Positions 43,275 through 53,199 are shown, counted from the first letter of the stretch. The stretch is 64,000 bases of DNA from Paenibacillus sp. HWE-109 (GCF_022163125.1 NZ_CP091881.1:7455001-7519000); one strand, 5' to 3'. The notes: generated by a model not told the origin, from the letters alone. Made by a program: numbers and translations.

Positions 43275-44324
43275 ATGAGTCATGGCATAAGAGCGGCTAT
43301 TATTGGCGCCACAGGGTACGGTGGTGCAGAGTTAATTCGTTTATTGCAGGCGCACCCGTTAGTTCAAGTAACTTCGGTGATCTCGACTTCGAATGCCGGA
43401 GCACCGCTTGCGGAGCATTTTCCACATTTGCAGGAAATCGTTCTGGATGTGCTTGATGTATTGGATGTTGACCTTATCGCAGGTAAAGCAGATGTTGTTT
43501 TCCTGGCAACGCCAGCGGGTGTGAGTGCAGAGCTTTCACCGAAATTATTGGCAGCTGGATTGAAAGTGATCGATATTTCCGGAGATTTGAGATTGAAGTC
43601 GTCTGCGGATTATGAGAAATGGTACAAAAAACCGGCTGCTTCCGAAGAGGCGCTGGCTCGTTCGATCTACGGTCTGTCCGAAGTGTTCGGAGACGAAGTG
43701 AAAGGGAGCGATCTGATCGCGAACCCTGGTTGTTATCCAACAGCTACGCTGCTTGGTCTGGTACCTGCTGTTGCAGCGGGTTGGATCGACCCTTCAACGA
43801 TTATTATTGATGCTAAATCCGGCGTTTCCGGTTCTGGCCGAGGCGTGAGTTTGGGTGTTCATTATTCCGAAGTGAATGAGAATTTAACCGCATATAAAGT
43901 GAATAAACATCAGCATATTCCGGAAATTGAGCAAGCGCTTAGTCGGATTGCCGGCAAGCCGGTGATTACGACGTTCACCACGCACCTTGTGCCGATGACT
44001 CGTGGAATTATGGCTACGATGTATGCCTCTGTGAATGGGGAGCATACGCTGGAAGATTTCGTAGAGCTGTATAGCCAGTATTATGAAGGCAGGAAGTTTG
44101 TGCGTATTCGCAAGAATGGCAAACTGCCTTCTACGAAAGAAGTTTTCGGCTCGAATTATTGTGACATCGGTTTTGCTGTGGATGAACGTACAGGACGTGT
44201 GACCATTGTTTCGGTCATTGATAATGTGGTGAAAGGCGCCGCAGGTCAGGCGATTCAGAACTTAAATATTATGCAGGGCTGGGACGAAACGACAGGGCTG
44301 TTGTTCGCACCGGTGTATCCATAA
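43275..44324 (+). CDS. argC: N-acetyl-gamma-glutamyl-phosphate reductase
   Basis: 349 residues from ATG 43275 behind GGGGGAAA. Third step to ornithine: reduces N-acetylglutamyl phosphate with NADPH. NADP site GATGYGGAEL, catalytic Cys153 in NPGCYPTA, and the SGVSGSGRG loop with HQHIPEIEQ after it. First gene of the arginine cluster and next to the ARG box. Confidence 0.97.
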   Translation: MSHGIRAAIIGATGYGGAELIRLLQAHPLVQVTSVISTSNAGAPLAEHFPHLQEIVLDVLDVLDVDLIAGKADVVFLATPAGVSAELSPKLLAAGLKVIDISGDLRLKSSADYEKWYKKPAASEEALARSIYGLSEVFGDEVKGSDLIANPGCYPTATLLGLVPAVAAGWIDPSTIIIDAKSGVSGSGRGVSLGVHYSEVNENLTAYKVNKHQHIPEIEQALSRIAGKPVITTFTTHLVPMTRGIMATMYASVNGEHTLEDFVELYSQYYEGRKFVRIRKNGKLPSTKEVFGSNYCDIGFAVDERTGRVTIVSVIDNVVKGAAGQAIQNLNIMQGWDETTGLLFAPVYP

Positions 44325-44354
44325 CGCGAAGATGAGGATAGGTGAAGAACGAAC

Positions 44355-45581
44355 ATGCTAGAGCAAGGTAGCTTTACTGTCGTGCCAGAGGGCACGGTTA
44401 CGACGCCGAAAGGCTTTCGTGCAGGCGGTCTGCACTGTGGATTGAAGAAGACGGAGCGCTATGATTTGGGCGCAATCGTCTGTGAAGTGCCAGCAGCGGC
44501 GGCGGGCGTGTACACGCTGAATGCATTCCAGGCGGCGCCGCTTCGCGTGACGCAAGAAAGCATCGCGCACAGCGGTAAGCTGCAGGCGATGATCGTCAAC
44601 AGCGGCAACGCCAATGCGTGCACCGGCGAGCAAGGCGAGCAGGACGCGCGCGCGATGCGAGCCGCCAGCGCGAAGGCGCTAGGCGTGGCGGAACATCACG
44701 TCGGCGTGACGAGCACAGGCGTCATCGGCGAGTTATTGCCGATGGGCAAGGTGCTCAGCGGCATCGAGCAGCTGCCGGGCCGTGTGAAAGCAGACGGCGG
44801 CGAAGACTTCTGCCAATCGATCCTGACAACGGATCTTACGCAGAAGATGACGTGTGTCCGTGTTGTGGTAGGCGGCAAGGAAGTCCATATTGCCGGGGCA
44901 GCCAAGGGTTCGGGGATGATTCACCCGAACATGGCGACGATGCTCGGTTTCATGACAACCGACGCGCCGATTGAGAGCGTACACCTGCAGCAATTGCTGA
45001 GCAGGATTACGGACAGCACCTTCAACATGATCACCGTTGACGGAGATACTAGCACCAACGACATGGTCGTGGTGATGGCTAGCGGGCTGGCCGGCGGCGA
45101 AGCTTTGAATCCGGAGCATCCGGATTGGGAAGCGTTCGCGGCAGGGTTCCAGTACGTTGGCGAATACCTCGCCAAAGCGATTGCGCGCGACGGCGAAGGC
45201 GCGACGAAGCTGATCGAGACGACGGTAGTCGGCGCGGAGAGCGATGAGGCGGCTCGCAAGATCGTCAAGTCGATCATCGGATCTAGCCTGGTGAAGTCGG
45301 CTGTATACGGAGCTGACGCCAACTGGGGTCGGATCATTGCTGCTGTCGGTTACTCCGGCCAGCCGGTGAACGTAAACACGGTCGATATTCGTCTTGGCGA
45401 TATCGCGGTGTTGGAGCAGTCTCGTCCAGTGAAGTTTGACGAGGAAGCGGCGCTTGTTTATTTGAAAACAGATACGATTCAAATTCACGTGAATTTGCAT
45501 ATGGGCACTGGCAAGGCAACAGGCTGGGGCTGCGATTTGACATATGATTATGTGCGGATCAATGCGGCTTATCGCACATAA
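44355..45581 (+). CDS. argJ: Bifunctional ornithine acetyltransferase/N-acetylglutamate synthase
   Basis: 408 residues from ATG 44355, 30 bp after argC. Recycles the acetyl group from N-acetylornithine to glutamate, so argA and argE are not needed. The precursor self-cleaves before the nucleophile Thr in KGSGMIHPNMATMLGF; oxyanion region SGNANACTGEQG is present. The section 44450-45300 is markedly G+C-rich, which opens a long antisense frame of no significance. Confidence 0.97.
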   Translation: MLEQGSFTVVPEGTVTTPKGFRAGGLHCGLKKTERYDLGAIVCEVPAAAAGVYTLNAFQAAPLRVTQESIAHSGKLQAMIVNSGNANACTGEQGEQDARAMRAASAKALGVAEHHVGVTSTGVIGELLPMGKVLSGIEQLPGRVKADGGEDFCQSILTTDLTQKMTCVRVVVGGKEVHIAGAAKGSGMIHPNMATMLGFMTTDAPIESVHLQQLLSRITDSTFNMITVDGDTSTNDMVVVMASGLAGGEALNPEHPDWEAFAAGFQYVGEYLAKAIARDGEGATKLIETTVVGAESDEAARKIVKSIIGSSLVKSAVYGADANWGRIIAAVGYSGQPVNVNTVDIRLGDIAVLEQSRPVKFDEEAALVYLKTDTIQIHVNLHMGTGKATGWGCDLTYDYVRINAAYRT

Positions 45582-45605
45582 GAAAGCAAAGGGGAACGAA
45601 CGGCT

Positions 45606-46397
45606 GTGAAGAACAATTGTTTTGTGATGAAGTGCGGCGGGAGCACGCTTGCGGCTTTGCCGTCCAGCTTTTTTGAAGATATGCGTCAGCTTCAAGAGGA
45701 AGGCATCGTGACTGTCATCGTACACGGCGGCGGACCTGCCATCTCGGAGACGCTGGGGAAGCTCGGCATTGAGTCTGGATTCGTGAACGGTCTGCGGGTG
45801 ACGAGTGAAGCGGTGTTGGACGTTGTGGAGATGGTGCTTTCCGGCCAGATCAATAAGGAAATTGTCCGCCGCATTCAATTGACGGGTGCAGCAGCGCTCG
45901 GGTTGTCCGGTGTAGATGGACATTTGATCGAAGCGAAGCCGGTGGCGAATAGTCACGAGGTAGGTCTGGTTGGCGATGTAACCAAGGTTAACGCTGAATT
46001 GATTCAGGGAATCGTGAATATGGGCTATATACCTGTCATTGCACCGGTGGGACTTGGCGCAGATGGCGGGCAGCGTTACAACATCAATGCGGATACGGCA
46101 GCTGGAGCTGTTGCATCTCATCTCGGTGTTGAGCAGATGGTTGTTGTGACAGACGTTCCAGGCATCATGAAGACGGTGGACGGCGAGAAGCAGGTGCTGC
46201 CGGTTGTAAGTGTAGCAGAGATTGAAGACATGATCGTAAGCGGTGAGATCTACGGGGGCATGATCCCTAAGGTCCGTGCAGCGATTGCTTGTATACAGGG
46301 TAAGGTGCAGGAAGTTGTTATCGTGAATGGTTCTGAGCCGAATGTGCTGAGCAAAGTGCTGAAAGGCACCGGTATTGGTACACGGATTGTGCGTTAG
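45606..46397 (+). CDS. argB: Acetylglutamate kinase
   Basis: 263 residues from GTG 45606 behind AAGGGGAACG. Phosphorylates N-acetylglutamate; often the arginine-feedback point. Amino-acid-kinase fold: KCGGSTL (ATP lysine), VHGGGPAISETLGK, NADTAAGAVASHL and GGMIPKVRAA. It lacks the N-terminal helix of arginine-sensitive hexameric forms. 24 bp after argJ. Confidence 0.96.
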   Translation: MKNNCFVMKCGGSTLAALPSSFFEDMRQLQEEGIVTVIVHGGGPAISETLGKLGIESGFVNGLRVTSEAVLDVVEMVLSGQINKEIVRRIQLTGAAALGLSGVDGHLIEAKPVANSHEVGLVGDVTKVNAELIQGIVNMGYIPVIAPVGLGADGGQRYNINADTAAGAVASHLGVEQMVVVTDVPGIMKTVDGEKQVLPVVSVAEIEDMIVSGEIYGGMIPKVRAAIACIQGKVQEVVIVNGSEPNVLSKVLKGTGIGTRIVR

Positions 46398-46408
46398 CAT
46401 GATTTACG

Positions 46409-46440
46409 CGCTTAAAGTGTGCGAATCCACGCTTTAAGCG
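46409..46440 (+). other. Stable hairpin between argB and argD
   Basis: CGCTTAAAGTGTG / CACGCTTTAAGCG, 13 pairs with one G-U, loop CGAATC; no T-tract. A second small hairpin CGCAC-AAAA-GTGCG lies at 46517-46530, just before the argD ribosome site. Possible mRNA processing or attenuation points in the 164-bp gap. Confidence 0.6.
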
Positions 46441-46561
46441 GTATGCGAGAAGCCGTAAGGCTGATGAAATAGCAGCAATTATCTATAGGACATCACTTAA
46501 AGAATCGTAATCAATACGCACAAAAGTGCGCATTGGAATAACCACTAAGGAGGGAATGTAC

Positions 46562-47758
46562 ATGACAGAAACGGGAAAAAGCTCGCTCTTTCCAACTTAC
46601 GCCAGATATCCGATTACATTGGTGAAGGGGGAAGGCAGCCGACTGTGGGATGACACAGGCAAGGAGTACATCGATTTGATGAGCGGTATCGCGGTGACGA
46701 ACCTCGGACACGCGCCTCAAGCGGTGAAAGAGAAGCTAGTTGAACAACTGGATCAGCTTTGGCATGTGAGCAATCTTTTTCATATTCCGAATCAGGAAAA
46801 GTTGGCCACTTTGCTTACGGATAACAGCTGTGCGGACGCGGTATTTTTCTGTTCAACGGGTGCGGAAGCGAATGAAGCAGCGATCAAATTAGCGCGTCGC
46901 TACTCGCAGAAGGTGCTCAACAATGGTCGGTATGAGATTATCACGTTCAACATGTCGTTCCACGGACGTACGTTGGCTACACTGACCGCCACAGGTCAGG
47001 AGAAAGTAAAGGAAGGCTTCCATCCGCTTCCTGGCGGTTTCGTTTATGCGCCTTATAACGATATCGAGGCTGTACGCAGTCTCGTGAATGATAAAACATG
47101 TGCGATCATGCTCGAAATGGTTCAAGGCGAAGGCGGCGTTCTGCCGGCTGATCCGGAATTCGTGAAGCAGATTGCCGAGCTGTGCAAACAAGAGAATTTG
47201 CTGTTGATTGTGGATGAAATCCAAACAGGTATCGGACGTACGGGCAAATTATTCGCATATGAACACTACGGCGTGGAGCCGGATATTTTCACTTTGGCCA
47301 AAGGTCTTGGCGGTGGTTTCCCGATTGGTGCTATGCTGGGCAAAGCGCATTTGGCTGAAGCTTTCAGCGCTGGCAGTCACGGCTCGACATTCGGTGGAAC
47401 ACCGATTGCTACGGCTGCGGCTCATGCGGCGTTGGACACGATTATTTCGGAGAAATTGCCTGAACGCGCGGCAGCATTAGGCGAGTACACGGTGAAGAAG
47501 CTGGAAAGCAAGCTTGCCGGCAATCCATTAATCGCGAAGATTCGCGGTGTTGGACTTCTTATCGGTATCGAATGCACTCAACCAGCTGGAGACATTATCA
47601 GTGAGATTCACAAACAAGGTGTGCTGGTTATTCCGGCAGGGCCGAACGTGATTCGTTTGGTGCCGGCTTTGACGATACCGCAAGCAGATTTAGATCAAGC
47701 ACTCGACGTAGTGTGCGGTGTCCTCTCCCAGAAGGCATCGACCATCAGCAGCATTTAG
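46562..47758 (+). CDS. argD: Acetylornithine aminotransferase
   Basis: 398 residues from ATG 46562; AAGGAGGG at 46547-46554 gives correct spacing, and the ATG at 46556 is too close. PLP enzyme making N-acetylornithine. Features: SGIAVTNLGHA, CSTGAEANEAAIKLARR, LIVDEIQTGIGRTGKLF and PLP Lys in LAKGLGGGFPIGAM. Reads on into argF after 30 bp. Confidence 0.96.
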   Translation: MTETGKSSLFPTYARYPITLVKGEGSRLWDDTGKEYIDLMSGIAVTNLGHAPQAVKEKLVEQLDQLWHVSNLFHIPNQEKLATLLTDNSCADAVFFCSTGAEANEAAIKLARRYSQKVLNNGRYEIITFNMSFHGRTLATLTATGQEKVKEGFHPLPGGFVYAPYNDIEAVRSLVNDKTCAIMLEMVQGEGGVLPADPEFVKQIAELCKQENLLLIVDEIQTGIGRTGKLFAYEHYGVEPDIFTLAKGLGGGFPIGAMLGKAHLAEAFSAGSHGSTFGGTPIATAAAHAALDTIISEKLPERAAALGEYTVKKLESKLAGNPLIAKIRGVGLLIGIECTQPAGDIISEIHKQGVLVIPAGPNVIRLVPALTIPQADLDQALDVVCGVLSQKASTISSI

Positions 47759-47788
47759 ACAGAGTTAAACGCAGAGAGGTTGGATGAA

Positions 47789-48748
47789 ATGAACAGTACC
47801 TTACAAGAAGAAATGGCTGCCCAACTGAAGGGCAAAGATTTTCTTGCTTTGGTTGATTATACACCGGAAGAAATCGAATACTTAATTCACTATGGTATTG
47901 AGCTTAAACGCAAGCAGAAGGCCAGAGAGCCTCATGCTGTCTTAGCGGGTAAAACGCTGGGGATGATTTTCGAGAAATCATCGACGCGTACGCGTGTATC
48001 TTTTGAAGTTGGGATGTACCAGCTCGGAGGTCAGGCGTTATTTTTAAGCAAAAATGACCTGCAGCTTGGACGCGGAGAAACCGTTTGGGATACGGCGCAA
48101 ACGTTGTCGCGTTACCTTGATGGCATTATGATTCGTACTTATGAACATCGTAAAGTGATCGATCTTGCGCGTGGATCAACGGTTCCAGTTATCAATGGGC
48201 TGACTGATTATGCGCACCCTTGCCAAGTGATGGCCGATTATCAAACGGTTCTGGAGAAGAAAGGCCGCTTGAAAGGGATTAAGGTTGCTTACATCGGTGA
48301 TGGCAACAATATGGTTCATTCCCTGATGATGGGCGCGAGCAAACTGGGCATGGACTTCGCGATTGCTTCACCGGAAGGGTATGACCCGGACCAGGAAGTG
48401 ATTCAGATTTCCAAGGAAAATGCTGCGCAATCCGGCGGCAGCGTGCTGCTTACGCGCGATCCGCGCGAAGCGATTGAGAATGCCGATATCGTCTATACCG
48501 ACGTATGGGCAAGCATGGGCTTTGAAGCGGAGCAGCAGGAACGCGAAGTCGCTTTCAAAAATTTCCAAATCAACGAAGCGCTTGTGAAGTATGCGAAACA
48601 AGATTACTTGTTCATGCACTGCTTGCCAGCCCATCGTGGGGAAGAAGTGAGCGAGGGCGTTATTGATGGCGCGCATTCGATCATTTTTGACCAAGCAGAG
48701 AATCGTCTTCATGCGCAAAAGGCTATTATGGCCGCGACAATGATATAA
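47789..48748 (+). CDS. argF: Ornithine carbamoyltransferase
   Basis: 319 residues from ATG 47789 behind AGAGAGGTTGG; a TTG nine bases upstream overlaps that site. Joins ornithine and carbamoyl phosphate to citrulline. Carbamoyl-phosphate loop EKSSTRTRVSFEVGMYQLGG, ornithine-binding DGNNMVHS and catalytic HCLPAHRGEEVS are intact. The anabolic type is inferred from operon context. Confidence 0.96.
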   Translation: MNSTLQEEMAAQLKGKDFLALVDYTPEEIEYLIHYGIELKRKQKAREPHAVLAGKTLGMIFEKSSTRTRVSFEVGMYQLGGQALFLSKNDLQLGRGETVWDTAQTLSRYLDGIMIRTYEHRKVIDLARGSTVPVINGLTDYAHPCQVMADYQTVLEKKGRLKGIKVAYIGDGNNMVHSLMMGASKLGMDFAIASPEGYDPDQEVIQISKENAAQSGGSVLLTRDPREAIENADIVYTDVWASMGFEAEQQEREVAFKNFQINEALVKYAKQDYLFMHCLPAHRGEEVSEGVIDGAHSIIFDQAENRLHAQKAIMAATMI

Positions 48749-48791
48749 TTGCTAGCAATCAACAGAATTAGAAACGGAGAGATTAGTAGAC

Positions 48792-50030
48792 ATGGCTAAG
48801 GAAAAAATCGTACTCGCTTATTCCGGCGGACTGGATACATCGGTAATTTTGAAATGGTTAAAAGAGACTTATGACGCGGAAATCATCGCTTTCACAGCGG
48901 ATATCGGGCAAAAAGATGAGCTCGACGGTCTGGAAGAAAAAGCGCTGAAAACCGGCGCATCCAAAATCTACATCGACGACCTGCGCGATGAATTCGCGAA
49001 GGATTTCATCAACCCGATGTTCCAAGCGGGCGCTCTGTATGAAGGACAATACCTGCTCGGCACGAGCATTGCGCGTCCGTTGATCGCGAAGCGCATGGTC
49101 GAGATCGCCCGCGCTGAAGGCGCAACAGCGATTGCGCATGGCGCAACCGGCAAAGGGAACGACCAAGTGCGCTTCGAGCTTACAGCAGCGGCGCTGGCGC
49201 CTGAGCTGTCCGTTATCGCGCCTTGGCGTTTGGAGCAATTCCGCGAGGAGTTCCCAGGCCGCGCAGAGATGATCGCCTATGCCGAGAAGCATGGCATTCC
49301 GGTGACGGCATCGGCGGCGAAGCCGTATTCCACAGACCGCAACCTGCTGCACATCTCCTTCGAGAGCGGCATGTTGGAGGATCCTTGGTTCGATGCTGCA
49401 CATGACGACAACAAAGGCATGTACGTCTTGAGCGTAGCTCCAGAAGACGCTCCGAATGAAGCGGAATACATTGAGCTTGAGTTCGATAAAGGTGACTGTG
49501 TAGCGATCAACGGAGCCAAATTGACTCCGCTGCAAGTGATGGAAACTTTGAATGAAATCGGCGGCAAGCACGGCATTGGTCGTGTGGACATGGTTGAGAA
49601 TCGTTTCGTTGGCATGAAGAGCCGCGGCGTGTACGAAACTCCGGGCGGTACGATCCTTTTCACGGCTCACCGCAAAATGGAATCCCTCACGATGGATCGT
49701 GATGTGATGCACCTTCGTGATTCCTTGATTACGAAATATGCGACACTGGTTTACAACGGCTTCTGGTTTGCCCCTGAGCGTTTGGCGATTCAAGCGCTTG
49801 TGGCAGAAAGCCAAAAGAACGTTTCAGGTACAGTGCGTTTGAAACTATACAAAGGCAATGTAATCGGCGCTGGCGTCAAAAGCCCAGTATCCCTATACAA
49901 CCCAGATATTGCAACGATGGAAGCAGATCCGACGAAAGCATACGATCAAGGCGATGCAACTGGTTTCATCCGCTTGAACGCGCTTCGTTTGAAAGTATCT
50001 TCCGGCGTGGAGCAAAACGCGAAGAAATAA
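48792..50030 (+). CDS. argG: Argininosuccinate synthase
   Basis: 412 residues from ATG 48792 behind GGAGAG. Couples citrulline and aspartate using ATP. N-terminal PP-loop AYSGGLDTSVILKWL, then GATGKGNDQVRFEL and PYSTDRNLLHIS. Complete. 43 bp after argF. Confidence 0.97.
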   Translation: MAKEKIVLAYSGGLDTSVILKWLKETYDAEIIAFTADIGQKDELDGLEEKALKTGASKIYIDDLRDEFAKDFINPMFQAGALYEGQYLLGTSIARPLIAKRMVEIARAEGATAIAHGATGKGNDQVRFELTAAALAPELSVIAPWRLEQFREEFPGRAEMIAYAEKHGIPVTASAAKPYSTDRNLLHISFESGMLEDPWFDAAHDDNKGMYVLSVAPEDAPNEAEYIELEFDKGDCVAINGAKLTPLQVMETLNEIGGKHGIGRVDMVENRFVGMKSRGVYETPGGTILFTAHRKMESLTMDRDVMHLRDSLITKYATLVYNGFWFAPERLAIQALVAESQKNVSGTVRLKLYKGNVIGAGVKSPVSLYNPDIATMEADPTKAYDQGDATGFIRLNALRLKVSSGVEQNAKK

Positions 50031-50044
50031 GTTCGCAGTCTTTC

Positions 50045-50072
50045 AAGGGCTTTCCCACTGTGGAAAGCCTTT
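50045..50072 (+). other. Hairpin between argG and argH
   Basis: AAGGGCTTTCC / GGAAAGCCTTT, eleven pairs with one G-U, loop CACTGT, only three trailing T. A weak terminator or stabilising stem inside the operon. Confidence 0.55.
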
Positions 50073-50102
50073 GGGCTGTCCATTAGAGAGGGGTAGTGCA
50101 AC

Positions 50103-51518
50103 GTGTCAAAGCTTTGGGGTGGACGATTTACGAAGCAAACCGACCAATTGGTCGAAGAATATACAGCATCGATTACATTTGATAAAGAGTTGGCTGAGGA
50201 AGATATTCAAGGCAGCTTGGCGCATGTGACGATGCTGGGCAAATGCGGTATTTTGCCTGCTGAAGACGTAGAGAAGATCAAAGACGGCCTGCTGCAAGTC
50301 CAAGGTATGATCCGCCGCGGCGAACTCGAGTACACGATTCAGAATGAAGATATTCATATGAATATCGAGAAAACACTAATCGACCTGATTGGTCCTGTTG
50401 GCGGCAAGCTGCATACGGGCCGCAGCCGCAATGATCAAGTGGCAACGGATATGCATCTTTACCTGCGCAAGCGGGTTGTTGAGTTTGTCGGACATCTGAT
50501 CAAGCTGCAGGAAGCACTGATCGACCAAGCCAAAAACAACATTGATACGATTGTTCCGGGTTATACGCATCTACAGCGTGCGCAGCCGATCCTCTTCGCA
50601 CATCACTTGATGGCCTACGTCAGCATGTTCCAGCGCGACTTGGAGCGCTTGCAGGACAGCTACAAGCGCGTAGATATTTTGCCGCTTGGCGCTGGCGCGC
50701 TCGCCGGCACGACGTTCCCGATCGACCGCCATTTCGTGGCGGAGCAGCTCGGGTTCGGACGCGTGTACGAGAACTCCCTGGATGCGGTCAGCGACCGCGA
50801 TTTCATCCTGGAGTTCCTCTCTAACGCGTCCATGATCATGATGCACCTTTCTCGCTTCAGCGAGGAGATGGTGCTGTGGTCTTCGACCGAGTTCGCGTTC
50901 GTCGAGCTCGACGATGCTTTCTGTACCGGCAGCTCGATCATGCCGCAGAAGAAGAACCCGGACGTGGCGGAGCTCGTCCGCGGCAAAACCGGCCGCGTCT
51001 ACGGCAACTTGTTCGGTCTGATGACCGTGCTCAAGTCGCTGCCGCTGGCTTACAACAAGGACATGCAGGAAGACAAAGAAGGCATGTTCGACACCGTGCG
51101 CACCCTGCAAGGGGCGCTGCAATTGTTCGCTCCGATGGTCGCTACGATGAAGGTCAACACGGATCGTATGAGACAAGCGGTTAACCAAGATTTCTCCAAC
51201 GCTACGGATATCGCAGATTACCTTGTTAACAAAGGTCTGCCTTTCCGCCAAGCGCACGAAGTGATCGGTAAAACCGTTTTGCACTGCATCCAGAACCACA
51301 AATATTTGCTCGATATGAGCATCGAGGAATTCAAAACGTTCTCAGAACTGTTTGAATCCGATATTTATCAAGTTTTACAACCGGAGCAAGTGGTCAATGC
51401 GCGTAATGTCTTTGGTGGAACAGCAAGCAACCAAGTGACAGAAGCGATCGCTCGTGCGGAGCAAGTTTTGGTTCAATCCAACGAGTGGCTGCAAGCTTTT
51501 CTAGAAAAAAGCAAATAA
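50103..51518 (+). CDS. argH: Argininosuccinate lyase
   Basis: 471 residues from GTG 50103 behind GAGAGGGG. Splits argininosuccinate to arginine and fumarate. Start SKLWGGRFTKQTDQLVEEYT, then THLQRAQPILFAHHL and the superfamily signature GSSIMPQKKNPDVAELVRGK with the catalytic Ser. Completes argCJBDFGH; carbamoyl phosphate synthase genes are not in the window. Confidence 0.97.
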   Translation: MSKLWGGRFTKQTDQLVEEYTASITFDKELAEEDIQGSLAHVTMLGKCGILPAEDVEKIKDGLLQVQGMIRRGELEYTIQNEDIHMNIEKTLIDLIGPVGGKLHTGRSRNDQVATDMHLYLRKRVVEFVGHLIKLQEALIDQAKNNIDTIVPGYTHLQRAQPILFAHHLMAYVSMFQRDLERLQDSYKRVDILPLGAGALAGTTFPIDRHFVAEQLGFGRVYENSLDAVSDRDFILEFLSNASMIMMHLSRFSEEMVLWSSTEFAFVELDDAFCTGSSIMPQKKNPDVAELVRGKTGRVYGNLFGLMTVLKSLPLAYNKDMQEDKEGMFDTVRTLQGALQLFAPMVATMKVNTDRMRQAVNQDFSNATDIADYLVNKGLPFRQAHEVIGKTVLHCIQNHKYLLDMSIEEFKTFSELFESDIYQVLQPEQVVNARNVFGGTASNQVTEAIARAEQVLVQSNEWLQAFLEKSK

Positions 51519-51520
51519 AC

Positions 51521-51566
51521 AAAAGCCTTCAAACTCATCGGTTTCGATGGGAATGAAGGCTTTATT
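51521..51566. terminator. Bidirectional terminator between argH and the DUF4097 gene
   Basis: AAAAGCCTTCA / TGAAGGCTTTA outer stem plus inner CATC / GATG; T-rich on both sides. Serves converging transcripts. Confidence 0.8.
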
Positions 51567-51567
51567 A

Positions 51568-52464
51568 TTAGTTGTTGGTTACTGAGATGGAACCCGTATC
51601 GGTTTGCACTTTCACTTGTTTGCTGCCGTCACCGATGGAACCTTTGGCCGAATGACGCCCACTATTCTCGTTGCGCTCCATATTGACACCTGGAATAGTT
51701 AGATTAACATTGCCTATATCCGATCTTAAATCAAAACTTGCGTTCTTCGGAGCGGGATCCAATTTAAGGCGAATGCTGCCTACGTCCGATTGCAGCGAAA
51801 CGGAATCACCGATATCGTTTAATTTCGCTGTAATACTACCGGTATCTGTTCTTAAAGCCACATTGCCCTGACCATTGTCGACGGTAATGTTTCCTGTATC
51901 CGTTCGTAGATTAAGCTGCTTTCCTTCATAACGGTCTATAGAAATATTGCCTGTATCTGTGGATGCTTCCAAGCTTGCCGCCTTGATTTCTTTGAGATTA
52001 ATAGCTCCTGTATCGGAAGAAATGGTGATAGCTTTGAACATTTTATCGGGAAGCGAGATTTCTGTTTTTAGCTGTTTGCCGTGGCTGGCAATCAGGCTTT
52101 TTAGCTCGGACAAACTAATGCCAATGTTAATTTGATTTTTTTTATGCGTAGCAACATTTACCCGCCACACGTTATTTCCTTCCGTAGCTGCATCAATGAC
52201 GCAATCTTTGGCAGCCTTTTCCCCTACTGTTCCTACCAAGTGCACTTTAATTTCATCCGAATTGCTCGGAACAAAGGTGATCCCGGAGATATCATTTTGG
52301 AGAATTAACGTATCGATGTTAGCGGCGGAAATTTTCTTTTCGATATCGATGTTGGCTATTCCCTCGTTCAGGTCGACGCTTTTGAAAGAGACAGCTGCTC
52401 CAATAAGCCCAATGGCCAAGCAGGCAAAACCAATCAGTAAGAAAAATTTAGGTCCACGTTTCAT
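51568..52464 (-). CDS. Membrane-anchored DUF4097 beta-repeat protein
   Basis: 298 residues. One N-terminal helix (FFLLIGFACLAIGLIGAAVS) anchors it, with the rest outside. The body repeats TDTGNI/SDIGNV-type segments about every 17-20 residues (LNLRTDTGNITVDNGQGNVA), a beta-solenoid seen in DUF4097 (LiaG-like) proteins. It starts 3 bp after the HAAS gene stop and so is co-expressed. Such pairs often belong to envelope-stress modules with a PadR regulator, which is not seen here. Confidence 0.85.
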   Translation of the reverse strand: MKRGPKFFLLIGFACLAIGLIGAAVSFKSVDLNEGIANIDIEKKISAANIDTLILQNDISGITFVPSNSDEIKVHLVGTVGEKAAKDCVIDAATEGNNVWRVNVATHKKNQINIGISLSELKSLIASHGKQLKTEISLPDKMFKAITISSDTGAINLKEIKAASLEASTDTGNISIDRYEGKQLNLRTDTGNITVDNGQGNVALRTDTGSITAKLNDIGDSVSLQSDVGSIRLKLDPAPKNASFDLRSDIGNVNLTIPGVNMERNENSGRHSAKGSIGDGSKQVKVQTDTGSISVTNN

Positions 52465-52467
52465 GGC

Positions 52468-53199
52468 TTACGCCCCCTTTATCAATTTGGCATTGAATTG
52501 GATATATGTCCAAGTGAGTTTGAAGAAAACTTTGAACAGCCAGGAGCTGAACGTCGTTAAAATGATTCCCAAGCCAAACAAAGCGAGCATGGCGAATCCG
52601 ATAAAGCGCATATCGTTGTCGAAGGCTCCCGTAAAGGTAGTGATAACTTCGATGATGGGTGCGATAATTAGCGCAAACCCTGAAACAAATAACGCGATCA
52701 AGGTCGCGAATATACCGAACCAGGGTCCAACGATGAAGATAAGGTTGAAAAAGCCAAGCCCAATGCTCACGATAATTGCCTTAATTCCAGTTTCCGGCTT
52801 CACCGGATAAGGATAGGGGGCATTATTTGCATACGGGTTCGTTTGATAAGGCGGCGTATACGGCGGAAATCCGTTCGTTTCAGGGGCCTTTGTAGGTGCT
52901 GGTGCTGGTGTTGGTGTTGGAACTGGAACTGGCTCCTGCTTGGTATATGCCTTCTTCTCTACGGGCTCAGTGAATGTGCTGCCTGCTGGGTCTTGTTGGC
53001 TGCTTGGCGCTTCCTTCTGCCCATCCCACTGAGGTATGCGCGGGTAGCCTAGCGATTCAGCCACATCGTCCTCCTGTTTCCCGTTTTCAAGCGCTTTTTG
53101 AAATAATTCTTCATAGACAGACAATATATTTTGGCGCTCCTTCTCGGGAAGTCCGCGCAGTCGATAGTTTAATTCTTTGAAATAATCGATTTTACTCAT
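52468..53199 (-). CDS. HAAS/DUF1700 domain membrane protein
   Basis: 243 residues from an ATG behind AGGAGGTTAAACG (minus strand). N-terminal HAAS domain (residues 1-60: DYFKELNYRLRGLPEKERQN, AESLGYPRIP), a proline-threonine linker (PVPTPTPAPAPTKAP) and at least three transmembrane helices (GIKAIIVSIGLGFFNLIFIV; FGIFATLIALFVSGFALIIA). DUF1700 proteins are usually encoded beside PadR regulators and DUF4097 proteins. Function unknown. Confidence 0.85.
   Translation of the reverse strand: MSKIDYFKELNYRLRGLPEKERQNILSVYEELFQKALENGKQEDDVAESLGYPRIPQWDGQKEAPSSQQDPAGSTFTEPVEKKAYTKQEPVPVPTPTPAPAPTKAPETNGFPPYTPPYQTNPYANNAPYPYPVKPETGIKAIIVSIGLGFFNLIFIVGPWFGIFATLIALFVSGFALIIAPIIEVITTFTGAFDNDMRFIGFAMLALFGLGIILTTFSSWLFKVFFKLTWTYIQFNAKLIKGA

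Noticed and set aside
44733..46400. Long open frame on the minus strand opposite argJ and argB (about 555 codons)
   Set aside because: It lies wholly antisense to two genes with clear family motifs, in G+C-rich sequence where reverse frames stay open by codon bias; His/Arg-rich translation with no known domain and no ribosome site.
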